In this document: positions 44,901 through 57,700 of the stretch, one piece after another
Position numbering within the stretch: the first letter of the stretch is position 1
How the letters are laid out: each line of letters starts with the position of its first letter
Assembly: GCF_003545715.1 (NCBI RefSeq)
Contig: NZ_QVNU01000010.1
Coordinates: 99,982 to 163,981, forward strand
Direction of reading: 5' to 3'
Source of the DNA: Taibaiella koreensis
Lineage (GTDB): Bacteria > Bacteroidota > Bacteroidia > Chitinophagales > Chitinophagaceae
Length of the DNA: 64,000 nucleotides
Program-made: the position numbers and the translations under genes
The notes under the pieces: generated by a model
Databases searched by the model: none
What the model was told of the DNA's origin: nothing
What the model saw: the letters and a program-made list of their open reading frames with translations, nothing else

Positions 44901-44974
44901 ATAGAAATGTGGTCAAATGACGCTATTTCCCGGAATGTTTTGTAACAATTTTGTCCTGCAAAATCATTCTAAAT

Positions 44975-45862
44975 ATGCGTGTATTTGTAACAGGAGCTTC
45001 AGGATTTGTAGGCTCCGCTATTGTAAAAGAGTTGCTGCAGGCCGGCCACCAGGTGCTGGGCATGGTCCGCTCCGACCAGGCAGCCGGAGCTTTGATTCAA
45101 GCCGGCGCCGAAGCGCATCCCGGCAATCTCAATGACCCGGATAGCCTTATTGCAGGGGCAGCATCTTGTGATGCTGTGATCCACACAGCCTTTAACCACG
45201 ACTTCAGCCGCTTCAAGGCCAATTGCGAAGATGACCGGAAGGTCATAGAGACGCTTGGAAAAGCACTCGCCGGTTCGCAACGGCCGTTGCTGATCACTTC
45301 AGGAGTAGGCGTGCTGCGTAGCGACCGCCTGGTAACGGAACTGGATGAGCCGCCAGGTTCCGATCTGGTGCCACGTGCCGCAACAGAAGAGGCGGCCCAA
45401 GCCGCAGCGGGCGAAGGGGTAAACACCTATATCGTGAGGCTGCCACCTTCGGTACATGGTGCGGGTGATCATGGTTTTGTACCTATGGTAATGGGTATGG
45501 CCAGGGAACAAAAGGTGTCGGCCTATATCGGGGAAGGTGCAAACCGTTGGCCCGCTGTGCACCGGCTGGATGCTGCCATTTTATACCGGCTTGTGGTCGA
45601 AAAGCAGCCCCAGCAGCGGGTGTATCATGCTGTGGCCGAAGAAGGCATCCCTTTCCGGGATATTGCTTCGGTTATCGGGCAAAGGCTGCAGCTACCGACG
45701 GAAAGCAGGACAGGCGCGGATGCGGAAGCACATTTCGGCTGGTTCCATCATTTTGCCGCTATGGACTGCCCGGCATCGGCTGCACAAAGTATGGTAACGT
45801 TGGGCTGGACGCCGGAGCAGCCGGGCCTGATCGCAGAGCTGGCTTCGGGCGTATACGATTAA
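44975..45862 (+). CDS. atypical SDR / NAD-dependent epimerase-like oxidoreductase
   Basis: 295 residues from the ATG at 44975 (MRVFVTGASGFVGSAIVKEL); eight codons upstream of it fall in the likely promoter. GASGFVGS is the extended/atypical SDR cofactor loop. DAVIHTAFNHDFS, a Ser in LLITSGVGVL and the later VRLPPSVHG match the sugar-epimerase-like SDRs found in Bacteroidota. The canonical YxxxK motif is not seen; the Tyr/Lys pair appears to be replaced. It is closed by a strong hairpin shared with the flavoprotein gene. Confidence 0.88.
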   Translation: MRVFVTGASGFVGSAIVKELLQAGHQVLGMVRSDQAAGALIQAGAEAHPGNLNDPDSLIAGAASCDAVIHTAFNHDFSRFKANCEDDRKVIETLGKALAGSQRPLLITSGVGVLRSDRLVTELDEPPGSDLVPRAATEEAAQAAAGEGVNTYIVRLPPSVHGAGDHGFVPMVMGMAREQKVSAYIGEGANRWPAVHRLDAAILYRLVVEKQPQQRVYHAVAEEGIPFRDIASVIGQRLQLPTESRTGADAEAHFGWFHHFAAMDCPASAAQSMVTLGWTPEQPGLIAELASGVYD

Positions 45863-45872
45863 TGGTTGATGT

Positions 45873-45920
45873 AATATAACAGCGTTCGCCGGATACGCGT
45901 TCGGCGAACGCTGTTATATT
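45873..45920. terminator. perfect 19-bp hairpin between convergent genes
   Basis: AATATAACAGCGTTCGCCG and its exact complement at 45902-45920 around a 10-base loop, located between stops at 45862 (+) and 45940 (-). A bidirectional terminator. Confidence 0.85.
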
Positions 45921-45939
45921 AATGGTAGTAAAGAACATA

Positions 45940-46674
45940 TCAGAGCCCGCGTTTGCCTTCGGCCCAATAGGGATCGGATTGTACCTGACTGCTTTTGAAA
46001 CCCATATTTAAAAGACCTTTTCGGAATTCCTGCAGCGCCCTGGCGTCGCCGCTGAGGTAAAAGGCCATTTCTTCTTTAGGACCCTGGTAGTCTTGCAGCC
46101 ATTCCTGGAAGAGATTCTTCGCATTGTATGCTTTGAAGGCCGCATGCTTTACCACCGCTGTTGCCTTTACCGGTATAAGCTGCGCCCAATGCTGATGGCT
46201 ACTATCCATTTCGGCAATGCAAAAATAGGGCAGCTTATGATTGGCGGCTTCAGTGGCAATGCATTGAAACAGCCCCAGCGAAGTTTCGTCGCCATAGAGT
46301 ATATGCACTCCGGCCCGCCGGTCAAAACGCATTCTGCCACCCGGACCCATCAGCTTTGTTTCTTCGCCGGGCTGCAGGAGGCCGGCCCAGCGGCTCCCGG
46401 GCCCCTGGTCGTGCAAGTAAAACAGGACATCGCATATACCTTCCTCCTTATTGAAATAAGCCGGCGTATAATGCCGGTAGTCCGTATCGTTGACCCGGAA
46501 CTCGATCTTCTGTCCGGGAACGAAGGCAATATTGCTCCGGGAAAAATCTCCTTTGAAGCGGATCAGTTTAAGGCCTTCTGCAGGCGTGGATACCTGGTCG
46601 GCGACTACGGATGTAAAGTTGCCGCTGAATACGGTTTCCATCATATTGCCGAGCCATTTGGGTACACTGGGCAT
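45940..46674 (-). CDS. siderophore-interacting FAD-binding protein
   Basis: 244 residues from the ATG at 46672-46674 (MPSVPKWLGNMMETVFSG); a TTG at 46719 would add 15 residues. FAD-binding barrel: FVPGQKIEFRVND, then RHYTPAYFN, where the Arg-x-Tyr-Thr motif holds the flavin, followed by PGSRWAGLLQPGEETKLMGP. The NAD(P) half has ILYGDETSLGLFQCIA and AFYLSGDARALQEFRKGL. It reduces ferric siderophores in the cytoplasm to free the iron. It is divergent from katG, consistent with iron and oxidative-stress coupling. Confidence 0.88.
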   Translation of the reverse strand: MPSVPKWLGNMMETVFSGNFTSVVADQVSTPAEGLKLIRFKGDFSRSNIAFVPGQKIEFRVNDTDYRHYTPAYFNKEEGICDVLFYLHDQGPGSRWAGLLQPGEETKLMGPGGRMRFDRRAGVHILYGDETSLGLFQCIATEAANHKLPYFCIAEMDSSHQHWAQLIPVKATAVVKHAAFKAYNAKNLFQEWLQDYQGPKEEMAFYLSGDARALQEFRKGLLNMGFKSSQVQSDPYWAEGKRGL

Positions 46675-49273
<2,599 letters not shown>

Positions 49274-49296
49274 GAAAAATAATGTTTATGCTATAC

Positions 49297-49326
49297 AAAA
49301 GCGGGTTGTTCACAGCCCGCTTTTTG
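49297..49326 (+). terminator. rho-independent terminator of katG
   Basis: AAAAGCGGG-TTGTTCACAG-CCCGCTTTTT, 23 bases after the stop. Confidence 0.9.
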
Positions 49327-49414
49327 TGTGGATAATCCTCGTTGGAAGAGGGTGTTCCAATATTTACGTTAATTTTCCTGTAACCGGCCTTTCGGTGCCT
49401 AGCCTTAATCGATC

Positions 49415-49951
49415 ATGAAATGCAAGATCAGTTCCCTGTTATTGGCATTGTCGTCCTCCTCGCTGATGCACGGACAAGACAAATCGGGGCAAATGGCACT
49501 CAGGCCTCTGTTCCAGACTGCTGACAGCATTGTGATCCTGAGTCACCAGGATCTGAACCTTCGTGCTACGAAAGAAGAAATGAAGCAGGGAATCGGTGGC
49601 TATAACCGGCATATTGTTGACGATGCTTATCAGCTGAATGAATGCATCGTCGTGGAACGTGCTGCTCTGGATCAACAGGCAACAATAACACTGAAAGAAA
49701 TATTGATGCGACAGAAACGGGATGATGAAGTACCTGCGGATAAAGCTTCCTGTTTTCTTCCCCATGAGACCATATTGTTTTACCGGCAAGGGATCTGCGC
49801 CTATATCGATATTTGTTTTGGCTGCCGCCGATATGAACTCTCTACAGGGATTCATCTGGAGGCAGAATTATTGCAGGCATCTTCTGACTGGACCTTACTG
49901 GAAGCCTTTTTCATAAGACATCAGGTATCCTATGAGATAGACATCCGCTAG
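49415..49951 (+). CDS. secreted hypothetical protein
   Basis: 178 residues. Signal peptide MKCKISSLLLALSSSSLMHG. The mature part has SIVILSHQDLNLRATKEEMK, a central ATITLKEILMRQKR and a small Cys-containing block (CAYIDICFGCRRYELS) of three Cys. Those could form a disulfide or bind metal. Family not recognised. It stands alone and converges with the SDR gene at 50045. Confidence 0.65.
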   Translation: MKCKISSLLLALSSSSLMHGQDKSGQMALRPLFQTADSIVILSHQDLNLRATKEEMKQGIGGYNRHIVDDAYQLNECIVVERAALDQQATITLKEILMRQKRDDEVPADKASCFLPHETILFYRQGICAYIDICFGCRRYELSTGIHLEAELLQASSDWTLLEAFFIRHQVSYEIDIR

Positions 49952-49995
49952 CGGCTTACATTAAACTCAATATTAGCAGGGATTACCGGAAAGAG

Positions 49996-50035
49996 GCTGT
50001 CTCCTACATTTGACAAAACAAACAGAGGAGACAGC
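49996..50035. terminator. hairpin between convergent genes
   Basis: GCTGTCTCCT and its exact complement AGGAGACAGC around a 20-base loop. The core is shared with the hairpin at 43751. Confidence 0.65.
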
Positions 50036-50044
50036 GCCGTTACT

Positions 50045-51064
50045 TCAGGCTACGGGAAAGGGAATACCGGTCATCTGCTCGGAAAGGGACCATAACCGCC
50101 GGGCATTAGCCGCATCGACCGCATAGGGTTGCACGCCGTGCAGTGTAGCCGGTTCGTCGTAACGATGTGTGATCGTGCCATCGTCTATGACCGCTATATC
50201 GGCATCTTCGCAATAGACCCCGCCGATATCCTTCAGCAATGGGCTGGTAGCACACCATACCGAAGTGGCGGCGCCTTCAGCCACAGTCTTTAGCTTCCGG
50301 GCTACTTCGGGATAGATATTCCCGTCAGCATCGTGGGTGCCCATCTGCTGGAACAAGGCCATGGGCGCTTCCCGGCCCAGGTCGGTGCCGTTCACCGAGC
50401 CAGGGTGCAACGAATAGGCCCTTACCCCGAAGCCTTTTGCACGATGGTCCAGCTCCACTGCAAATAAGTTGTTGGCTGTTTTGGATTGACCATAGCCCGC
50501 CAGTGTCTCGTATTCCCTGCGTTCGAAATTGGGATCGTCGAAGTCGAAAGGTGCGATCTGGTGCCCGTAGGAAGATACGGCGATCACGCGGGCGTTGCCG
50601 GCCTGCTTCAAGGCAGGCCATAACCTGGCGCACAGCTGGAAGTGTCCGAGATGGTTAGTCGCCAGTTGCGATTCGTAACCCCTGGCATCGCGTCGCAGCG
50701 GCACCCACATAATGCCGGCATTGTTGATGAGGAGGTGCAGCGGCTTCCCTGTTGCCAGGAAGGCCGTAGCCAGCGCGTCGATGGATGCGGGATCCATAAG
50801 CTCAAGTGGCTTTATGGTTACCCCTGGTATACCCTCCAGGTTTTTCGTGGCCTTTGCGATGTCCCTGGCCGGTACCCATACCGCCGCACCGGCATATGCC
50901 AGCGTTTTTACGGTTTCGAGTCCGATACCGGCATAGCCGCCGGTTACCAGGGCTGTTTTGCCGCTAAGGTCTATGCCCTTGATAATCGTTGTGGCGGTAG
51001 TGGCGGCATTATAGCCGGAGCCCAGTGGTTGCTGCAGCCGGCCATCATAATTGTCTGTGATCAT
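50045..51064 (-). CDS. SDR-family oxidoreductase (retinol-dehydrogenase/WWOX-like)
   Basis: 339 residues. The Rossmann loop is TGGYAGIGLETVK (residues ~41-53), then LINNAGIMWVPL, ATNHLGHFQL, active-site Ser in AVSSYGHQIAP and YGQSKTANNLFA (Tyr/Lys). This set fits the retinol-dehydrogenase-like branch of classical SDRs, which often acts on small aldehydes or ketones with NADP(H). The first ~30 residues are a non-conserved extension without signal character. A single-gene unit on the minus strand. Confidence 0.9.
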   Translation of the reverse strand: MITDNYDGRLQQPLGSGYNAATTATTIIKGIDLSGKTALVTGGYAGIGLETVKTLAYAGAAVWVPARDIAKATKNLEGIPGVTIKPLELMDPASIDALATAFLATGKPLHLLINNAGIMWVPLRRDARGYESQLATNHLGHFQLCARLWPALKQAGNARVIAVSSYGHQIAPFDFDDPNFERREYETLAGYGQSKTANNLFAVELDHRAKGFGVRAYSLHPGSVNGTDLGREAPMALFQQMGTHDADGNIYPEVARKLKTVAEGAATSVWCATSPLLKDIGGVYCEDADIAVIDDGTITHRYDEPATLHGVQPYAVDAANARRLWSLSEQMTGIPFPVA

Positions 51065-51248
51065 TGTTTGAATTATTTAGAATTGATAAGGCAAAAGTAG
51101 CAGGGTATTTTCCAGGGGACTTTGTTGTAAGGGTCGATGTTGCTTTGCTTTGCGTGTCAAATTTTAGGCACTTAGAAGCTGTCTCCATATATGTGCATGA
51201 ATTATGCCATAGATGTTTGTCTGTTTTTTTAAAAAAAATATTTTTCTT

Positions 51249-51279
51249 TTTGTTTAATTGTTAAAAGACAGCATATTTG
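51249..51279 (+). promoter_or_regulatory. promoter of the RHS operon
   Basis: TTTG at 51249-51252, a 19-base spacer, then CATATTTG at 51272-51279: a near-perfect Bacteroidota TTTG-N19-TAnnTTTG promoter, 66 bases before the ATG at 51346. Confidence 0.7.
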
Positions 51280-51345
51280 TTGCTGAAAAGTTAAGAGGCC
51301 GGCAAAGTTCGCGCTCTGTTTTTTTCAAGCAATTAATATTCTTCT

Positions 51346-54300
51346 ATGTACACAGGTATTTTTAGGAAATGGAAACTGATCTGCGCACTGAGTCTGATCA
51401 CGGCAAATAGCTATGGACAAAAGCTGGGCGGCACCGCGCCTGATGCTACCAAAGTAGCCGGTAGTGGTGCGGGCAATGCTGCTCCTATGGGTGGCTTATA
51501 CAGTCCCAGTCTCTACGACGGCAGTCTCAACATCAATATTCCCATTTACAGCTACAGCACCGACGACGGCGAGTTTGGCGTATCGCTGGGCTACAATACC
51601 CGTGGTGTTAAGGCCGATGAGCTGGCCTCGGAACTGGGGCTGCACTGGCAGCTGAATGCCGGCTTTACAATAAGCCGCGTGGTAAAGGATCTTCCGGATG
51701 AATTGAATATGCCGGCCGACAATACGGCGACTTTAGATGATAACGCCACCTTCAATTCCTATACCTGGCTGAAGGGAAAGTACGCTGTCTACAGCCAGTC
51801 CGCCGCTTCCGCTGCCGATACGAATGTGTATAAGGATGGAGAGAACGACGACTTCGTCGTAAGCCTTCCCGGCGGCAGCTTTACCTTTAACCTCGGTCCC
51901 GGCGGCACTGTATTCACCCGGCCGCAGCGCAATATAAAAGTACGTCCCTTGCTGAACGGCATTCCGCTGCCTGATATCGGCGATCAACAATTGGTCGACG
52001 GCTATGGCAGCCGTGTCCTGGAATTCCTCATCAGCGACGAAGCGGGTAACGAATATTATTTTCAGCGCGGCGATTTTGAAGACCGCGATGTATTTGACCA
52101 GTATGACGACGGTACCGGTATCGCTACCTATGCGCTTACCACCCGTTGGGTGATCCGGGATATCAAGCTGGCGAGCGGCGCTAAGATCACCTACCAGTAC
52201 AGCAACGATGAAGGCGGTGTTACGGCGGAGCTCTATACCGCTTATTCGGCACGGGAGGGCGCCTACAGTACCGCGCCGGGATCGTCGCCGGTACGCCGCA
52301 ATAATGCCTATACCAGCAGGATTCAACAGATCCTGTATCCCAATGGCGTGATCGTTTATTTCAACTACGATAGCCGCAAGCGTATCGACTATCTTTCCGG
52401 CGCGCTACGCGAGATATCGGTAGGAACCGGCTATAGCGGTATCCGTTACCGTATGGACCAGGCCTTTTTCAATAAAGAGGCAGCCTCGCCGGAGAAGCCA
52501 TACGAAGATAATGTCAGCGTCAATTATTCCAGCCCTGATCCGAATCTGCGGCTGAAGCTGAAAGGAATCCGCCTGGTCAGCAAAGATGAAGCTGCCGAAG
52601 AGCCTTTCTACAGCTTCGACTATGCGCCCCTGCCGGTGCCACCCAGGGGAACGCCCGGCCAGGACTATTTCGGCTATTTTAACGGACGTATACCAACGCC
52701 CTGGCAAAGCGTTTCCCCGCAGGATTTCAAGGTGAGCATTCCCTATCATAACGAATGGATACCCAATAATCCCAATAACGTAGTGCATCCTTACGGGGTG
52801 GATAAATCGGAAAATATAGCGGCTATGAAAGCGGGTATGCTTACCGGCATCCGCAATGCTTATGGCGGCTCGGTTGCCTTCCGTTACGGTGGTCATGTAA
52901 TGGCGGCCAACAGTATAAGCGGCCTGCCCACCGACGATCTTTTCCTGGGTGTCAATGCCAACGATGGCTTGCGTATCGATACCATTATCGAGCAGGAGCC
53001 TTTTCATCCCGAAAACAGCAGGGTTACCGCTTTCAGCTATACCGGCGGGCAACGTTTCCTTACCGGCGGCTACTTCCATTACCCACTGTACCTGAATTAC
53101 AATACTTATGCGGTTAAGGATATCCTGTTCACCAACCAGTACATCAGTCCGCACCAGCTTCTCGGCGGGGCCAATCACGGCTATAGCCAGGTGGATGTAT
53201 ACAACCGTACCGGAAGCGGCCAATTGCTGTCGCATATGCAAACCTTGTTCACTAATTTTAAAGATGCGAACGGCCAGCCCCGGTTGATCGCATCAAGCGG
53301 TAAAAAGTACTACGAGCAGCCTTATACCGATAAGCAATATATCCGCGACTGGGAAATGGGCCTGCCATTACAGGTGAACCGCTATGATCAGAACGACGGA
53401 TTGACGAGCCAGACCCTTAACGAATACGAGCCACGCTTTGTACCCGCCGACGCAACATACACCAGCACCAAAGTCAACAAAATATCGTTGGGCCGCCTGC
53501 AGCCCAGCTCTATGGGTATGGGTGAAATGGGCCCCCACCGCGGGTTTTACCGCTATACGGATACTTATACGCCTTGTTCAGGAAAAATGTTGCTCACCCG
53601 TACGGTCACCAGGCAATATACGGGTATAGGCGTTTATGCCAGCGATACTTCGCTGTTCCGCTATGATGACCACGACAACCTGTCTGCAACCATTACGACC
53701 GATAGCAAAGGCGATCGCTATTACAGCCTGCAGTGGTACAATTATAACTTTAGCGGCGCTACATCCGGAGCCATAAACCAGATGAACCAGAACGGCCTGG
53801 AAAAAGTCGTTTCCCTGCAGCGCTGGCGCAGCAACCCGCTCAGCGTAAACCCGCCGCAGCAGGGCGATCTTATCGAGTCCTTTATTACCGGCTATACGTT
53901 CTACAACGGCGGCTTGTTTGCCCGGAGCCTGTACACCACGCGCCTGGAAGCGCCCATGAGCGCTGCTGCCTTTAATGCTACGGGCACTGCTGCCAGGATA
54001 TTGGCGGCGGATGCCGGAACGGTCCCCGCCGGTTTTTTTGAGACCAGCAAGGTGGTGGCGCGCGACGATAAAGGAAATCCGCTGGAGACCGAGGTATCGG
54101 AAGGCATGGATCGCAAGGTAATGCTGTGGGATGTCACGGGGCGCAAGCTGGCAGAAGCAACCGGCTGCGGCTATAACGACATCGGCTATGCAGGCTTCGA
54201 AAGCAATAACAGCAACTTCAGCTATAACCCGGCCGGCGTAGCAACAGTAACGGATCCGGTGGGCGGACGTAATGCTTACTGGCTCAGTAGCGGCCTTATT

Positions 54301-54711
54301 AGTCGCAGCGGCTTGAGCGCGGGGAAATGGTACCGGGTATCTTTCTGGGCTACCAATAGTGCCAATATTCCCTCATGCACCATCGACAATAACCCGGTAG
54401 ACCTCACGGCCGGACCGGTGAGGGGAAACTGGACCTATTACGAGGGTGTATTCCCGGCCGGTAGCAGCAGCGAGGAATTCAAATTGTTTGGCGCGGTTAA
54501 TTTTTACATCGATGAATTGCGGCTGAGCCCTGTCTCGGTACCGTTGCAGACCTATAACGGGGATGCGCTGCTGGGCACCACCTCGGCCACCGATGCCCGC
54601 GGCCGTATGGTGTACTACGAATACGATCCGATGAACCGCCCCAACCTGGTGCGCGACCAGGAAGGACATATCCTGTCCAAGACACAGTACACCGTACACG
54701 GCGCCGAGTAA
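51346..54711 (+). CDS. RHS-like secreted protein (first gene of the RHS locus)
   Basis: 1121 residues. Signal peptide (residues ~1-24, MYTGIFRKWKLICALSLITA). The N-terminal part (GGLYSPSLYDGSLNINIPIY, VSLGYNTRGVKADELASELG) has the SpvB-like opening typical of Bacteroidota RHS-associated surface proteins. Later come YD-type motifs (GQRFLTGGYFHYPLYLNY, VTRQYTGIGVY, LFRYDDHDNLSATITT), and the end VYYEYDPMNRPNLVRDQEGH is a true YD/RHS repeat. It has no RHS core or toxin end of its own; the next gene starts 29 bases later and continues the repeat theme. The two probably act as a surface-exported pair. Confidence 0.82.
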   Translation: MYTGIFRKWKLICALSLITANSYGQKLGGTAPDATKVAGSGAGNAAPMGGLYSPSLYDGSLNINIPIYSYSTDDGEFGVSLGYNTRGVKADELASELGLHWQLNAGFTISRVVKDLPDELNMPADNTATLDDNATFNSYTWLKGKYAVYSQSAASAADTNVYKDGENDDFVVSLPGGSFTFNLGPGGTVFTRPQRNIKVRPLLNGIPLPDIGDQQLVDGYGSRVLEFLISDEAGNEYYFQRGDFEDRDVFDQYDDGTGIATYALTTRWVIRDIKLASGAKITYQYSNDEGGVTAELYTAYSAREGAYSTAPGSSPVRRNNAYTSRIQQILYPNGVIVYFNYDSRKRIDYLSGALREISVGTGYSGIRYRMDQAFFNKEAASPEKPYEDNVSVNYSSPDPNLRLKLKGIRLVSKDEAAEEPFYSFDYAPLPVPPRGTPGQDYFGYFNGRIPTPWQSVSPQDFKVSIPYHNEWIPNNPNNVVHPYGVDKSENIAAMKAGMLTGIRNAYGGSVAFRYGGHVMAANSISGLPTDDLFLGVNANDGLRIDTIIEQEPFHPENSRVTAFSYTGGQRFLTGGYFHYPLYLNYNTYAVKDILFTNQYISPHQLLGGANHGYSQVDVYNRTGSGQLLSHMQTLFTNFKDANGQPRLIASSGKKYYEQPYTDKQYIRDWEMGLPLQVNRYDQNDGLTSQTLNEYEPRFVPADATYTSTKVNKISLGRLQPSSMGMGEMGPHRGFYRYTDTYTPCSGKMLLTRTVTRQYTGIGVYASDTSLFRYDDHDNLSATITTDSKGDRYYSLQWYNYNFSGATSGAINQMNQNGLEKVVSLQRWRSNPLSVNPPQQGDLIESFITGYTFYNGGLFARSLYTTRLEAPMSAAAFNATGTAARILAADAGTVPAGFFETSKVVARDDKGNPLETEVSEGMDRKVMLWDVTGRKLAEATGCGYNDIGYAGFESNNSNFSYNPAGVATVTDPVGGRNAYWLSSGLISRSGLSAGKWYRVSFWATNSANIPSCTIDNNPVDLTAGPVRGNWTYYEGVFPAGSSSEEFKLFGAVNFYIDELRLSPVSVPLQTYNGDALLGTTSATDARGRMVYYEYDPMNRPNLVRDQEGHILSKTQYTVHGAE

Positions 54712-54740
54712 ATCCTATTTCCTATTCCAAAATCTGTTTT

Positions 54741-57700
54741 ATGCAAACCTTTTTGCTTCGTTATATCCGGGTAATGCTGCTCACCTTATGCCTGACCGCA
54801 CCGGTGCTCAGGGGCAGGGCGCAGACCGTCAACAAACCCCAGACCGGGCAGACCAGCCCCGCCGGAACGGTCTCGTCGACCCTGCCGGATCCGCCGCCCG
54901 CCATCACGGTCAATACCTCCGATCTCTACAACTATGTACGCAGCTTTACGCCGCGCGTGCCCATCGACGATCCTGCCCAGCTGACCACGGCAACGGCGCC
55001 TGCGCAGGCGCAGGTAAGCACGCTGTACAAAGACGGCTTCAACCGCAGCATGCAGGCCGTGCAGCACCATATTGTCCCGGGCAAAAGCCTGGTAGCCCCA
55101 TCCGATACCCGCTTCCGCACCGAAGAGACGGGCTACCTGCCTTATGTGGTCAATGGCTCGGGCTTCAGGGCCAATGCCTACAACGAGCAGCAACAGTATT
55201 ACAACGGTCTTTACCCCGGTGAAGGGCCCACAGCCTATAGCCGCCTGCGCAGCAATACCCAGGCGGGTAAACGCAACCAGATGAGCTATGCACCCGGTAA
55301 AAGCCAGGTGGGGCAGGGCAGGGCCACGGAGACCGACCAGTTTTTCAACATCGCCAACCAGGTGATCAATTGGAGCGTCGATCAGAGCGGCAATCCCGTC
55401 AATAATGGCTATTATGCTGCGGGAACGTTGTTTGTTGAGCAGACGAAGCAACCCGATTTCAATGCTTCCGATGTGATCTTACCCCCGGTAAGCCGGATCT
55501 ATAAAGACCGTAACGGAAGAGTGATCCTGGAGGAAAAAGCCGACAGCGCCGCCACGGGGTATTTTTACCGCAGCACTTACTATATCTACGACGATATGGG
55601 CCGGCTGCGATTGGTAGCGCCGCCCAAAGCCGTGGAGCAGGCGCAGCTGAACAGCTGGACGCTGAACAACACGATCAGGGATCAATACTGCTTCCAGTAC
55701 CGTTACGATGGCAAAGGCCGTAAGGTAGAACAAAAAATACCCGGTAAGGGATGGGAGTACTTTGTGTACGATAAGCGGGACAGGGTAGTGATGAGCCAGG
55801 ATGCCAATTTAATTGGTGCCGGCCAATGGCGCTTCGTTCTTTATGATATCATGGACCGCCCGCTTTGCTCGGGAATCTACCAACCCTCCGGTCCCGAGTC
55901 AAGGACGCTGCTGCAATCCGTTATCGATAACCAGGTGAGCTATACGGAGCCCTACTTATTTTACTATATCAATAGCTATCAGCTGTACCAGGTATATCCC
56001 GGGTATATTGAAGCGTGTACACCGCTCGTCTACACTTATTACGATAACTATGAAAATGCCGACGGCAACGGCGATCTCTGGAGCACTTACGATTCGGAGC
56101 TGCAATTTACCGAGCAGCAAAACATCGCCGGTTCGGAAACACCGCAGCGCAGTAATCGCACCATGGGCCTGCCCACCGGCAGCCGGGTAAAAATATTGCC
56201 TTCACCCTCGGCGGAAACCAACCTTACCGGCGCATGGCGTCATACCGCTTTGTTCTACGACGATAAGGGCCGGCCTATTTATAGCGCCAGCCGCGACCTG
56301 GACGAAAACAAATATATCGCGCACGCTTCCTATAGCGGCAGCCAGTACAGCTTTAGCGGACAGGTGCTGAATACCAAGCAGGTGCTCATCAACAACAAAT
56401 ACAACGATGGCTATCCCAGGCATAGCGAGGTGAGCCGGAATGAGTATGATGCCAATACCGGCAGGCTGGACAAGACCTGGCGCCGGGTAGACAATGCGAC
56501 AGCCTGGACGCTTACAGGAACTTATACTTACGACGAGCTGGGCCGCCTGCAGCGCAAGGTGCTGGGCAATAACGGCGAGACACAGGACTTCGGCTACAAC
56601 ATTCGCGGACAGCTTACCGGCATCAACGGCGTTTATGCCGAGACCGGTAATAAGCAGGGGCAGAACATTACCTTCGGCGAATCGCTGAAATACGATTACG
56701 GTTTTGACCAGCTGCGTTACGATGGTAAGATCGCCGGAATGATCTGGCGCGGCAGCGGTCCCAATACGCATGCCTATGGTTATGATTACGACCTAAGCGG
56801 CATGCTCAGGCGCGCCGACTATAACCTGCGGGTGGTGGGTGGCTGGAGCCATAACGACCTCGACTTTAGCGTATCCAACCTCTATTACGATAAGAACGGT
56901 AATATCAAATCGATGACCCAGCGCGGCGTCGATCCGGCAAACGGTCCTGTGGATATGGACATCCTCAGCTATAGCTATACCAACGGCAACCGGCTGGATG
57001 CCGTGAAAGACAATGGCGTACCGGATTTTGGCGCCGGTGATTTTCAGGACGGCCATACCGGCGCGGGCGACTATAGCTACGACGGCAATGGCAACCTGAC
57101 CCTGGACCAGAACAAGGGCATCGGCAACGTAACCTATAACCACTTCAACAAGCCGGTGACGATCTTGCTGCCGGGTGGTAAGCAAATCGAGTACAGCTAC
57201 GATGCCGCGGGGGCCAAAGTGCAGGAACTGGTGATCGTGCCCGGCCAAGCCCTTAAACGAACCGATTACATCAGCAATTTCGTATACCAGAACGATAGCC
57301 TGCAATACGCCCTTACCGCCGATGGCCGTACAGCCTTCAACTATACCACGGCCAACCCTATAAAAGAAGAGTATTTTGTCAAAGATCACCTGGGCAATGT
57401 GCGCAGCAGCATCGACATCACTACCTATAGCATACGGCAGTACCTGGCCACCTATGAAGTAGCCAGCGCCAACCTGGAAGGCCTGCTGTTTGACAAAGTA
57501 GGCGAGATACGGGACGAGAAACCGGGCAGCACCGATCCCGAAGACAACAAAGCGGGCCGGCTTAATGCCTCGGAAGCCGGCAGGGAAACGGGCACCTCGC
57601 TACTGGTGAAAGTAATGGCCGGCGACCAGGTGGACATGAATGTGAACAACTATTATGAAAGCTACGACAGCAAGAACGATAAGCCGCTGCGGCCGGAAGA

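Noticed and set aside
51733..53241. Long antisense frames under the 1121-residue RHS-like gene
   Set aside because: The sense frame is continuous with an appropriate promoter and YD motifs; the others carry no domain.
54786..55451. 221-codon frame antisense to the RHS toxin gene, and a plus frame at 54788
   Set aside because: Both overlap the real reading frame with its signal peptide and repeats and show no family of their own.
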